DNA from: DASZTU01 sp035493835
GTDB lineage: Bacteria > Pseudomonadota > Alphaproteobacteria > Rhizobiales > Devosiaceae
DNA length: 54,136 nt
Direction: 5' to 3'
NCBI GenBank assembly: GCA_035493835.1
Contig: DATJHO010000090.1
Coordinates: 1 to 54,136 of the forward strand
The position numbers and the translations under genes were made by a program. This document shows, one piece after another, positions 35,493-44,051 of the stretch (positions are counted from its first letter, which is position 1; each line of letters starts with the position of its first letter). The notes beneath the pieces were generated by a model, which was not told where the DNA came from, did no database searches, and saw nothing but the letters and a program-made list of their open reading frames with translations.

Positions 35493-36716
35493 ATGTTGGA
35501 CCCAACGACGCCAAGCGCGACGGCAACCGGGGGGAGGGACGATCGCAAGACTGCCCGGCTCGCAGGCTGGGCGCCACACCCTCCCTTCGCACGCGATAGC
35601 GCCGGCACCATCCACATCCACGGACACGAATTGGCGCGCGCCGTGCTGCGGGCGCCCGAGGTGGAGCAATCGGGCTTTGGCGCCGACATCATGCGGCGCG
35701 TAAAAAGCTCGCTGATGCGGCTGCCAATGCTGTTCCTCGAAGGCGAAAAGCATCAGGAACAGCGGCGCGCCACCGCCCGGTTCTTCGCGCCGCGCACCGC
35801 CGAGGAAAACTATCGCGGGTTGATCGAGCGGGAAACCGAGCGGCTGATCGGAGAATTGCGGCTCAGGGGCGAGGGGCCGCTCGACCGCATGGCGATGGAA
35901 ATGTCGGTCACCGTCGCCGCCGAAATCGTCGGGCTCACCGAACACCTTTTGCCCGGCATGTCGGGGCGCATCGCCCGCTTCCTCAACAATCCGCCCGTCG
36001 GGCTGCCAATGTCCCCGCTGCTGGTGTGGCGGATCGTCACCAGCCAGAGCAAGCTCGCCATGTTTTATGTCATCGACGTCCTGCCCAATATCAGGAGCCG
36101 GCGCAGGAATCCGCGCGAAGACGTGATCTCGCACCTCTTGGCCCACGGCTACAAGGGTAGTGAGATCTTGACGGAGTGCGTGCTGTTCGGCGCAGCCGGC
36201 ATGGTGACGACGCGCGAGTTCATCACCATCGCGGCGCTGCATCTGATTGAGCGGCCGGCGTTGCGCCAGCGATTCGTGGCAGCCGGCGACGAGGAACAGC
36301 GCGCCATCCTCGAGGAGATTCTCCGGCTCGAGCCGGTGATCGGAAAGCTCTACCGGCGAGCGACGGCGCCCTTCGAGCTGCCGGGCGGCCACAAGGTGGA
36401 CGCCGGGGAGGAGTTCGTGGTTGATATCCGCTCGGCCAATGCCGATGCCAAGGCGGTCGGCGCCTGCCCGTTGGAACTTGATCCCGACCGCGTCCTGCCC
36501 GATCCGCGCACCGGCCGGGCGGCGATGGGTTTTGGCGACGGCCGCCACCGCTGCCCAGGCGGTTTCGTCGCCATGCAGGAAAGCGCGGTGTTTCTGGCGC
36601 GCCTTCTGGCGTTGCCCAACCTCCGCGTCGTCGGCACGCCCTCGATGAGCTGGAACACGCTGGTTGGCGGCTACGAATTCCACCAGTGCACGATCGCGGT
36701 CGATAAGGCGGGCTGA
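35493..36716 (+). CDS. Cytochrome P450 with atypical oxygen-binding helix
   Basis: 407-residue soluble P450. The haem thiolate motif FGDGRHRCPGG has C354; the ExxR motif is EEILRLEPVI. In the I helix, where P450s normally have AG-x-(D/E)-T, this one has AAGMVTTRE: V238 replaces the acidic residue while T239 is kept. This can mean altered proton delivery or a non-oxygenase role. GGAGG stands seven bases before ATG 35493, deciding against the in-frame TTG at 35487. No ferredoxin or reductase gene is adjacent; substrate unknown. Confidence 0.93.
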   Translation: MLDPTTPSATATGGRDDRKTARLAGWAPHPPFARDSAGTIHIHGHELARAVLRAPEVEQSGFGADIMRRVKSSLMRLPMLFLEGEKHQEQRRATARFFAPRTAEENYRGLIERETERLIGELRLRGEGPLDRMAMEMSVTVAAEIVGLTEHLLPGMSGRIARFLNNPPVGLPMSPLLVWRIVTSQSKLAMFYVIDVLPNIRSRRRNPREDVISHLLAHGYKGSEILTECVLFGAAGMVTTREFITIAALHLIERPALRQRFVAAGDEEQRAILEEILRLEPVIGKLYRRATAPFELPGGHKVDAGEEFVVDIRSANADAKAVGACPLELDPDRVLPDPRTGRAAMGFGDGRHRCPGGFVAMQESAVFLARLLALPNLRVVGTPSMSWNTLVGGYEFHQCTIAVDKAG

Positions 36717-36774
36717 AAAGCCAAATTAATGGCGCGGGGAACCCCCATCGCCCCCCTCCCCTTGTGGGTCTCGC

Positions 36775-37617
36775 CTATGGCTCCATCAATTCGGCCGAGG
36801 AAAACCAAACCTCCCCGCAAACCGCCACCGCGGTTGCATCCGGGGGACGCTCAGCGGCTACCCAAACCGAGCGGACGGATCGGGCCTCGCTGCGTCCCGG
36901 CGTCATTGTGCAATCGCGAAACGCCAGCGCGCCGGTGCAGCGAATGAACAGGGTCGACATCAGCGGCTCGACCGCAAACCCGGCCGGGCGTCGCGTCACC
37001 AGCAAGGTCAGGCCGACATCTCCGGCCGGCTGCCATGGAAAGATCATCCGCCCCCCATCCGTCAGGGCGGAAAGCCATGCGGCGGGCGGGGCCGCCATGG
37101 CGGCGTTCACATAGATCAGGTCGGATTGGGGAAGCGCGGCCGCAGTCGCATCGCCGGCGATCACCGTCACCCCATAAGGCTCGAGATGGCGCTGCGCCTC
37201 GCGGGCGAGATCCTCCTCGATTTCGAAGGCCGTGACCTTGCCGCCCGGCGCGACCAGCGCGGCAAGGACGGCGGTGTAATAGCCGGTGCCCGCTCCGACA
37301 TGCGTCACCGTCTCGCCCGACTGCGGCAGGGCCGCGCCGATCCAGGCCGCATGGAGAAACGGCTGGCCATTATTGATGCCTTTTTCGGCATCGATCACCA
37401 CCAGTGCGTCCTGGTAGAGATGGGCCGGATCCGAATCGGGCGTTTCGAAGATGAGATCGTCGACAACGATCAGCCACGGTCCGGGCGGCAGGAAGGCCTC
37501 GCGCGGCACCTCCCCGAAGACGCGTTCCAGCCGCGGGTCGCGGGACCCGCTGGCGGCTGCCATGGCCCTGGCATAAGCCTTTCGGACCTTCTTGAGATTT
37601 GCGCGCCTCGCCACCAT
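36775..37617 (-). CDS. Protein-L-isoaspartate O-methyltransferase-like protein
   Basis: About 280 residues. The N-terminus has RLERVFGEVPREAFLPPGPW, as in PCMT family proteins, followed by QDALVVIDAEKGINNGQP and the SAM motif VTHVGAGTGYYTAVLA. The end lacks PCMT's usual tail and has a beta-rich extension instead. The classical enzyme repairs isoaspartyl residues; divergence here means another substrate is possible. I place the start at ATG 37617 (GAAGG nine bases upstream), but an open upstream extension of 40 residues exists. Confidence 0.82.
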   Translation of the reverse strand: MVARRANLKKVRKAYARAMAAASGSRDPRLERVFGEVPREAFLPPGPWLIVVDDLIFETPDSDPAHLYQDALVVIDAEKGINNGQPFLHAAWIGAALPQSGETVTHVGAGTGYYTAVLAALVAPGGKVTAFEIEEDLAREAQRHLEPYGVTVIAGDATAAALPQSDLIYVNAAMAAPPAAWLSALTDGGRMIFPWQPAGDVGLTLLVTRRPAGFAVEPLMSTLFIRCTGALAFRDCTMTPGRSEARSVRSVWVAAERPPDATAVAVCGEVWFSSAELMEP

Positions 37618-37884
37618 TTCGGATGCCTTCAGCGTTCGGACGCCTATTTTAGTCCGTTCGGCACGTCCTGTTGAAGCCCGGCGGCTTGTAGCGCGGAGAG
37701 AAATTTGTGGCGCGATGTCGATTCCCAAAGCCCTCATTCGTCAAACTGGGCATCGACACCAACTCGGCCGCGCGCTAAACACTAAAGCCAAAACTTAAGT
37801 GTCATTCCGCCGCCACGGCTTTCTGGCAAGCGGAACCTTCAATCGCCATCACCGGGCCTCCGGCCGACAACCAGCAGGTACACC

Positions 37885-39348
37885 ATGACCTCTGAAACCC
37901 TTTCGACCGATCTCGCCGCCGAAGCCTATTCGCCGAGCCTTGCGGCCCGGAACCGGCTCGTCATCAACATTCTGCTCGTCTCCACCTTCGTCGTCATCCT
38001 CAACGAGACGGTGATGAGCGTTGCGATCCCGCGGCTGATGGAGAGCCTTTCTGTGCCGGCCAGCGCCGCGCAGTGGCTGACCACGGCGTTCCTGCTCACC
38101 ATGGCGGTGGTCATTCCCGTGACCGGCTTCCTGCTGCAGCGGCTCAACACGCGGCCGATCTATCTCACGGCAATGACGCTGTTCTGCCTCGGCACGCTCA
38201 CTGCGGCACTGGCGCCCGGGCTGGAAGTGCTGATTATCGCCCGCGTGGTGCAGGCCTGCGGCACCGCGATCATGCTGCCGCTGCTGATGACGACGGTCAT
38301 GACATTGGTGCCGCCCGAAACGCGCGGGCGCACGATGGGCAACATTTCCATCGTCATTTCCGTCGCGCCGGCAATCGGGCCGACCCTTTCCGGCCTCATC
38401 CTCAATTACCTCGATTGGCGCTGGATGTTCATCCTGGTGCTGCCGATTGCGCTCGCGGCAATGGCGCTGGGCGCCCGCCGCATGGTCAACGTGACGACGC
38501 CGCGCTATGCGCCGCTCGATTTGCCCTCGGTGGTCGTTTCCGCTCTCGCCTTCGGCGGCATCGTCTATGGCCTCAGCAATCTCGGCGTGCCGGAAGCCGG
38601 CCAATCGGGCTGGATCGCGCTCGGCGTCGGGGTGCTGGCCATGGCGATCTTCATTGCCCGGCAGCTCGTGCTGCAAAGAAAGAACGGCGCGCTGCTCGAT
38701 CTCCGCCCCTTCGTATCGAAGAATTTCTCCATCTCGATCCTGATGATGGCGGTTTCGATGATGGCGCTGTTCGGCACCATCATCCTGTTGCCGATCTATC
38801 TGCAGAACGTGCTCGGCCTGAGCACGCTGCAGACCGGCCTGCTGCTGCTCCCCGGCGGGCTGCTGATGGGCCTCCTCGCCCCGCCGGTCGGCCGCTTGTA
38901 CGACCGCTTCGGCCCCACCGTGCTGCTGGTGCCGGGGACAATCATCGTTTCGGGGGTGCTCTGGGCCATGACGCTGCTGGGGCCAACCACCTGGGTCGGC
39001 GCTATCCTTGCCGGCCACATCGCCATGAGTATCGGACTCGCGCTGCTGTTTACGCCGCTGTTTACGGTCAGCCTTTCCTCGGTGAAGCCCGAGTTCTATT
39101 CGCATGGCAGCGCCCTGCTCGGCTCTATCCAGCAGGTGGCGGGTGCCGCTGGCGTCGCCCTGTTCGTGGCGCTGATGTCGTCGCGGTCAGATGCGCTCGT
39201 TGCCGCGGGTGAGGCGCAGAAACTGGCGCTATCGGGCGGCATCACCACCGGGTTTTTCTGCGGGGCGGTCATTTCGGTGCTGGCGGTGATTGCGGCGTTC
39301 TTCATCCGCCGCGCCCCTGAGCAGCAAGGGCCGGCTCCCGGGCACTAG
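37885..39348 (+). CDS. MFS drug exporter, DHA2 (EmrB/QacA) family
   Basis: 487-residue transporter with 14 predicted helices. Motif LNETVMSVAIPRLMESL, the QWLTTAFLLTMAVVIP segment and RPIYLTAMTLFCLGTL (DHA2 pattern), and LQTGLLLLPGGLLMGLLAPPVGRLYDRFG late in the protein are typical. Such proteins pump drugs or dyes using proton motive force; no specific substrate can be read. No membrane-fusion partner (EmrA type) is adjacent. Confidence 0.92.
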   Translation: MTSETLSTDLAAEAYSPSLAARNRLVINILLVSTFVVILNETVMSVAIPRLMESLSVPASAAQWLTTAFLLTMAVVIPVTGFLLQRLNTRPIYLTAMTLFCLGTLTAALAPGLEVLIIARVVQACGTAIMLPLLMTTVMTLVPPETRGRTMGNISIVISVAPAIGPTLSGLILNYLDWRWMFILVLPIALAAMALGARRMVNVTTPRYAPLDLPSVVVSALAFGGIVYGLSNLGVPEAGQSGWIALGVGVLAMAIFIARQLVLQRKNGALLDLRPFVSKNFSISILMMAVSMMALFGTIILLPIYLQNVLGLSTLQTGLLLLPGGLLMGLLAPPVGRLYDRFGPTVLLVPGTIIVSGVLWAMTLLGPTTWVGAILAGHIAMSIGLALLFTPLFTVSLSSVKPEFYSHGSALLGSIQQVAGAAGVALFVALMSSRSDALVAAGEAQKLALSGGITTGFFCGAVISVLAVIAAFFIRRAPEQQGPAPGH

Positions 39349-39419
39349 ATTGGCGTACTGGGTCGGCCGGCGCGCCGGTGCTATGTTTTTGCAAGCAAAT
39401 GAGGAGAGGAGAACGCGAG

Positions 39420-39794
39420 ATGATCGACCATATCGGCCTTCGCACGACCCGCTTCGAAGACATGACCGCCTTCTACGCCAGCGTGCTGAAACCGCTGGGG
39501 TATGAAAAGCTGATGGAGTTTCCCGACGCCGCCGGCTTCGGTAAGGACGGCGACCCGGCGTTCTGGCTCAGCCTGACCGACGTGACGCCCACCGGCATCC
39601 ATCTGGCGATGACCGCCCCCACCCGCGCCGCGGTCGATGAATTTTTCGCCAGCGCCATGGCCGCCGGAGCCAGGGACAACGGCCCGCCCGGCCTGAGGGA
39701 CCTTTATGGCCCCGACTACTACGCCGCCTTCGTCTACGACCTTGACGGCAACAATCTCGAGGCGGTGTGCCAGGGCGGCCAGTACGGCAGCTGA
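39420..39794 (+). CDS. VOC/glyoxalase family protein
   Basis: 124-residue protein of one vicinal-oxygen-chelate module pair: DHIGLRTTRFEDMTAFYASVL at the start, GIHLAMTAPTRAAVDEFFA in the middle, AAFVYDLDGNNLEAVCQ at the end, where H and E supply metal ligands. Substrate unknown; relatives are lyases, dioxygenases or resistance proteins. The ATG at 39420 is preceded by GAGGAGAGGAG; upstream in-frame codons lack such a site. Downstream of the MFS gene by 71 bases, possibly cotranscribed. Confidence 0.88.
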   Translation: MIDHIGLRTTRFEDMTAFYASVLKPLGYEKLMEFPDAAGFGKDGDPAFWLSLTDVTPTGIHLAMTAPTRAAVDEFFASAMAAGARDNGPPGLRDLYGPDYYAAFVYDLDGNNLEAVCQGGQYGS

Positions 39795-39844
39795 CCAGGG
39801 GCATTCCTCATCGGTAGAATTGATGGCGCCGAGCACATTGCAAA

Positions 39845-39945
39845 CGAAGATTCCTGCCGACGCGGGAACGAGGGACTTGTTGGGAGACCCGTGCTACATC
39901 CACGGCCTCATTTCCACGCAGGCGGGAATCTCTGTTTGGAACCCG
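39845..39945. repeat. Short inverted repeat between VOC and CDF genes
   Basis: GAAGATTCCTGCCGACGCGGGAA at one side (from 39847) and CGCAGGCGGGAATCT at the other. Smaller and different in sequence from F1 and F2. Confidence 0.45.
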
Positions 39946-39977
39946 CTCGGCGAGGCAGGGGCACAATGACCCCCTAA

Positions 39978-40922
39978 CTAAACCGCGCCCTCGGCGGCAA
40001 GGGAGCAGGCAGCGGCATTGGTCTCGATCTGGATAGTTGAGTGGCCGATGCCAAACTGTGCGTTGAGCCCGTCGCAAAGTTGATGGAGGAAGGCGTCGCC
40101 CGGGTGCGAGGCCATGACCAGATGGGCGGTCAGCGCGGTTTCGGTAGTGCTCATCGGCCAGATATGAATGTCGTGGACACCCAGGACGCCCGCCTGCCCT
40201 TCCACGAAGCGGTGCACCGCGAGGGGATCGATGCCCGGCGGCACCGCGGCGAGTGACATGTTGAGCGAATCGCGCAGCAGCGACCAGGTGCCCCAAATAA
40301 TGACGGCGCTGATGGCAAGGCTCGCGACCGGATCGAGCCAACTCCAGCCGGTCAGCATGATGACGAGGCCGGCAACCACCACGCCGGCCGAAACCGCGGC
40401 GTCGGCGGCCATGTGGAGATAGGCCCCGCGAATGTTGAGATCGCCCTTCCGGCCCGAAGCAAAAAGCATGGCGGTGGCGCCGTTGACGAGAATGCCGAGA
40501 GCCGCGATCACCATCACCGTCAACCCGGCGACCGGCGCGGGCTGCCCGAGGCGCTGGATGGCCTCGAGCGCAATCGCCCCCACCGCCACCAGCAGCAGCA
40601 CGGCGTTGAACAGCGCAGCAAGAATCGATGAGCCGCGCAGGCCATAGGTGAAGCGGGCGGTGGGCGCCCGCCGCACGAGTACGCTCGCAACCCAGGCGAC
40701 CACAAGCCCGAGCACATCGCTCAGATTGTGACCGGCATCGGCAAGCAGGGCGACCGAATTGCCGAGAAGGCCGGCAACCACCTCGGCGACGATGAAGGCC
40801 GTGTTGAGCCCGATACCAATGAGAAAAGCCCGCCCGAAGTTAGTCGGCGCATGAGCATGCCCCGGGCCGTGATGGTGATCATGGTGATGGTCGTGGTCGT
40901 GATGCGACTGATCGTGGGGCAT
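39978..40922 (-). CDS. Zinc-type cation diffusion facilitator (CDF) exporter
   Basis: 314-residue metal/proton antiporter with six helices. The first 28 residues are histidine-rich (HDHDHHHDHHHGPGHAHAP), as in CzcD/ZitB/DmeF types. Helix 2 has LLADAGHNLSDVLG and helix 5 has HMAADAAVSAG, the His-Asp/His-Asp pair of zinc-selective members. The C-terminal cytoplasmic dimer domain ends with AQFGIGHSTIQIE. ATG 40922 is preceded by AGAGGA; its promoter is of the MerR type, which fits a metal-induced exporter. Confidence 0.94.
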   Translation of the reverse strand: MPHDQSHHDHDHHHDHHHGPGHAHAPTNFGRAFLIGIGLNTAFIVAEVVAGLLGNSVALLADAGHNLSDVLGLVVAWVASVLVRRAPTARFTYGLRGSSILAALFNAVLLLVAVGAIALEAIQRLGQPAPVAGLTVMVIAALGILVNGATAMLFASGRKGDLNIRGAYLHMAADAAVSAGVVVAGLVIMLTGWSWLDPVASLAISAVIIWGTWSLLRDSLNMSLAAVPPGIDPLAVHRFVEGQAGVLGVHDIHIWPMSTTETALTAHLVMASHPGDAFLHQLCDGLNAQFGIGHSTIQIETNAAACSLAAEGAV

Positions 40923-40941
40923 GGCATCCTCTGATACCCAG

Positions 40942-40972
40942 AAGGTAAGACCTCCAGCCGCTATAGGTTCAA
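40942..40972 (-). promoter_or_regulatory. MerR-family promoter/operator of the CDF gene
   Basis: On the minus strand TTGAAC (40972-40967), spacer of exactly 19 bases, TACCTT (40947-40942). Inside lies the imperfect dyad ACCTATAGCGGCTGGAGGT (40968-40950). A 19-base spacer containing a dyad is the hallmark of MerR/ZntR/CueR/CadR promoters. The 5' leader would be about 13 bases up to the ribosome binding site AGAGGA. Confidence 0.8.
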
Positions 40973-41009
40973 GGGGATTTTTCGCCGAGCGGCTGTGCCC
41001 CGCCTTGGC

Positions 41010-41150
41010 GCCGCCCTTCCTCCCGAAGGGAATTGCGGTTCCTTCGTCTTCCTCCCCCTTGAGGGAAGGGGCGCCTATGGCGCGGCTTTGCCTTAGCCAT
41101 CGCGTGGAGATCGCAGCCACATCTTCCCCCCTTGGCCCCACGCCAATTGA
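41010..41150. repeat. GC-rich repeat remnant upstream of ffh
   Basis: In the 426-base gap between the CDF gene and ffh. CCTCCCGAAGGGAATTGCGG and CTTCCTCCCCCTTGAGGGAAG with GGCGCCTATGGCGCGGC make short stems. No gene; the ~190 bases that follow probably hold the ffh promoter. Confidence 0.5.
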
Positions 41151-41348
41151 CTCCCGAAGGCTTTGCCCCTATTTCCACCTTGTAAATCCATCAGGCCAAA
41201 CCCCTGATCAGCCGACCGGGACCCGCAAAGGTATAAAGAGATCCCGGAGGTCAACACCCGCCAGCGTTAGCGCCCGCGGGTGCGATTGGTGTTTGGCACG
41301 GCGGAAACCATATCTCGACGAAGCGCCGTCGAGAAAGGGACCAAGAGC

Positions 41349-42932
41349 ATGTTTGAAAGTCTAAGCGACCGCTTAGGGAAAGTTTTCGATGGCCTCAGGG
41401 GCCGCGGCGCGCTGAGCGAGGCCGACGTCGATGCGGCGCTGCGCGAGGTTCGCCGCGCGCTGATCGAGGCCGACGTGTCGCTCGAAGTGGTCCGCGCCTT
41501 CGTCGAACAGGTGCGCGAGCGCGCCGTCGGCGCCGAGGTGACCAAATCCGTCACCCCCGGCCAGCAGGTCGTCAAAATCGTTCATGACGAACTGGTCCGC
41601 GTGCTGGGCGAGACGCAGGTTGGTATCGACCTCAACGCCCCTGCCCCCGTCACCATCCTCATGGTCGGCCTGCAGGGCTCGGGCAAGACCACCACCACCG
41701 CCAAGATCGCGAAGCGCCTGAAGGAGCGGCAGAACAAGAAGGTTTTGCTTGCCTCGCTCGATACCCGCCGCCCCGCCGCCATGGAGCAGCTCCGCGTGCT
41801 CGGCGAGCAGGTCGAGGTCGACACCCTTCCCATCATCGCGACCGAGACGCCGGTGGAAATCGCCCGCCGCGCCGTGCGCGAAGGCCGGCTCGGCGGCTAT
41901 GACGTGCTGATGCTCGATACCGCGGGCCGCACGCATATCGACGAAGAGCTGATGGCCGAGACGGCCGAGATCAAATCCGTCTCCGATCCGCACGAAATCC
42001 TGCTCGTGGTCGATGCGCTCACCGGCCAGGACGCGGTCAACCTCGCCCGCTCTTTTGACGCCCGCGTCGACCTGACCGGCATCATCCTCACCCGCGTCGA
42101 CGGCGACGGCCGCGGCGGTGCTGCGCTCTCGATGCGCGCCGCGACCGGCAAGCCGATCAAACTGATCGGCGTCGGCGAAAAGATGGATGCGCTCGAGGAC
42201 TTTTATCCTTCCCGCATCGCCGACCGCATCCTCGGCATGGGCGACATCGTCTCGCTGGTGGAAAAAGCCGCACAGACGGTTTCCGCCGACGAAGCCGCCA
42301 GGATGGCGAAAAAGCTCAAGAAGGGCGTTTTCGACCTTGATGACCTGCGCAACCAGCTCATCCAGATGAAGAAGATGGGCGGCATGAATGGCCTGATGGG
42401 CCTGATGCCGGGCATGGGCCAGATGAAGAAGGCGATGGCCGGCGCCAATATTGACGAAAAGGTCTTCGACCGGCAGGTCGCCATCATCAATTCGATGACC
42501 AAGGCCGAGCGCGCCAACCCCGATGTGCTCAATGCCAAGCGCCGAATCCGCATCGCCAAGGGCTCGGGCACCAGGGTCGAGGACGTCAACAAACTCGTCA
42601 AGCAGCACCGCCAGATGGCGGACATGATGAAGAAGGTTTCCAAGGGCGGCCTCGGCAGCCTCGCCGGCATGTTCGGCGGCAAGATGGGCGGCATGATGCC
42701 GGACCTCGGCAACATGCCGGACCCGTCGAAGATGGACCCGGCCCAGCTCGAGCAGATGGCGCGCCAGATGGGGATCGACCCCAATTCCATTCCCGGCGCC
42801 GGTGCTGCGCCGAAAACCATGGCCGAAAAGCTGCCGACCGATGTCGGCAAGCTCCTCAGTTCCGGTCCGGGCGCCTCGCGCTTTCCGGGCCTTCCCGGTC
42901 TCGGCGGCGGCTTTTCGCCCCGCAAGAAATAA
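41349..42932 (+). CDS. ffh: Signal recognition particle protein Ffh
   Basis: GTPase of the SRP, binds signal peptides and the SRP RNA. NG domain with G1 GLQGSGKTTT (about 107-116), DTRRPAAMEQL, DTAGRTHID and GVGEKMDALEDFYP; the M domain from about 330 is methionine-rich (MKKMGGMNGLMGLMPGMGQM), typical for signal-peptide binding. 527 residues, start ATG 41349. Heads the ffh-rpsP-rimM-trmD-rplS cluster; partner FtsY is at 3.2 kb. Confidence 0.98.
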   Translation: MFESLSDRLGKVFDGLRGRGALSEADVDAALREVRRALIEADVSLEVVRAFVEQVRERAVGAEVTKSVTPGQQVVKIVHDELVRVLGETQVGIDLNAPAPVTILMVGLQGSGKTTTTAKIAKRLKERQNKKVLLASLDTRRPAAMEQLRVLGEQVEVDTLPIIATETPVEIARRAVREGRLGGYDVLMLDTAGRTHIDEELMAETAEIKSVSDPHEILLVVDALTGQDAVNLARSFDARVDLTGIILTRVDGDGRGGAALSMRAATGKPIKLIGVGEKMDALEDFYPSRIADRILGMGDIVSLVEKAAQTVSADEAARMAKKLKKGVFDLDDLRNQLIQMKKMGGMNGLMGLMPGMGQMKKAMAGANIDEKVFDRQVAIINSMTKAERANPDVLNAKRRIRIAKGSGTRVEDVNKLVKQHRQMADMMKKVSKGGLGSLAGMFGGKMGGMMPDLGNMPDPSKMDPAQLEQMARQMGIDPNSIPGAGAAPKTMAEKLPTDVGKLLSSGPGASRFPGLPGLGGGFSPRKK

Positions 42933-42965
42933 TCTCAACCAATCAGCAGAATCTCAGGAGAAAAC

Positions 42966-43346
42966 ATGTCGCTGAAACTTCGTCTCGCCCGCGCCGGCAC
43001 CAAGAAGCGCCCGTTCTACCACATCGTCGTTGCCGACGCCCGCTCGCCCCGCGATGGCCGCTTCATCGAAAAGCTCGGCACCTATGACCCGATCCTTTCG
43101 GACGAGACCAAGCGCGTCACCCTCGTGACCGAGCGCGCCCAGCATTGGATCGCCGTCGGCGCCCAGCCGACCGATCGCGTGGAGCGCTTCCTCGACGCCG
43201 CGGGCCTCCTGAAGCGCGCCCCGCGCAGCAACCCCAACAAGGCCAAGCCGGGCGCCAAGGCGACCGAGCGCGCCGAGACCCGCGCCAAGGCCCAGGCCGA
43301 AGCCGAAGCCGCCGCCAACGCGCCGGCCGAAGAAGCTTCCGCGTAA
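42966..43346 (+). CDS. rpsP: 30S ribosomal protein S16
   Basis: Assembly protein of the small ribosomal subunit. MSLKLRLARAGTKKRPFYHIVVAD is the family start and GTYDPILSDETKRV follows. The 126 residues include an Ala/Glu/Lys-rich tail (about 90-126) usual in Alphaproteobacteria. AGGAG lies shortly before the ATG, 33 bases after ffh. Transcribed with ffh; a palindromic repeat follows before rimM. Confidence 0.98.
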   Translation: MSLKLRLARAGTKKRPFYHIVVADARSPRDGRFIEKLGTYDPILSDETKRVTLVTERAQHWIAVGAQPTDRVERFLDAAGLLKRAPRSNPNKAKPGAKATERAETRAKAQAEAEAAANAPAEEASA

Positions 43347-43359
43347 AGGCCAAGTTGAT

Positions 43360-43480
43360 GCCGCGGGCCCACCCCCTCCCCAACCCTCCCCCCAAGGGGG
43401 AGGGTGCCCGGTGTGGCACGGTCGTGCGGCATCGCCACCTCCCCCCTTGTGGGGGAGGACGGGTGGAGGGTGCTACGGGC
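43360..43480. repeat. GC-rich palindromic repeat between rpsP and rimM
   Basis: CCACCCCCTCCCCAACCC at the left; two stems, CCCTCCCCCC-AA-GGGGGAGGG and CCTCCCCCC-TTGT-GGGGGAGG; GGGTGGAGGGTGC at the right. It lies inside the ribosomal cluster. Same class as the third part of the ccmA-ccmB block. Confidence 0.7.
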
Positions 43481-43493
43481 ACGGACGCAAATC

Positions 43494-44051
43494 ATGCCTG
43501 ATCCCAAAACACAGCGCCTGTTGATGGGCCGGATTGGTGCCGCCCACGGCATCAAGGGCGAGGTGCGCATCCAATCCTTCGCTGAAGAACCGTTGGCGCT
43601 GATTGAATACGGCACGTTTTCGACCAACCGGCCGGGCCTCAGCATCACCGTCGAGACCGCGCGGGCCACCACCAATGTCCTGGTCGCACGGCTGAAGGGC
43701 GTCACCGAGCGCTCGGCGGCGGAAAAGCTCAACGGCGTTGAGCTCTATATCGACCGCGACCGGCTTCCCGAGATCGAGGACGAGGACGATTTTTATCTCG
43801 TCGACCTCATCGGCCTCGAGGCCCGGGGGCAGGACGGCGCCGTTTTCGGAAAAGTGCTGGCGGTGCCGAACTATGGCGCTGGCGACATTCTCGAAATCGG
43901 CGGCACCGGCCAGGAGACGCGGCTCATCCCCTTCACCCACGCTGCCGTGCCGGAAATCCATCTCTCGGGCGGCTATCTCGTAGTCGTGCCCCCGGTCGAG
44001 ATCGAGGGCGAGGAATCGGCCGGCGAAGATTCCAACGGGGAAACCGCGTGA
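43494..44051 (+). CDS. rimM: Ribosome maturation factor RimM
   Basis: 16S rRNA processing factor that binds S19. 185 residues: N-terminal RimM domain with LLMGRIGAAHGIKGEVRIQSF, C-terminal PRC-barrel with DFYLVDLIGLEAR and LIPFTHAAVPEIHL. ATG 43494 begins the conserved part directly; an upstream in-frame codon at 43404 lies in repeat DNA. Its TGA overlaps the trmD GTG by four bases, so trmD translation is coupled. Confidence 0.96.
   Translation: MPDPKTQRLLMGRIGAAHGIKGEVRIQSFAEEPLALIEYGTFSTNRPGLSITVETARATTNVLVARLKGVTERSAAEKLNGVELYIDRDRLPEIEDEDDFYLVDLIGLEARGQDGAVFGKVLAVPNYGAGDILEIGGTGQETRLIPFTHAAVPEIHLSGGYLVVVPPVEIEGEESAGEDSNGETA

Noticed and set aside
36717..36774. Short ORF starting at 36729 after the P450 gene
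   Set aside because: No ribosome binding site; overlaps the end of the PCMT-like gene on the other strand; the translation is Pro/Arg-rich shadow sequence.
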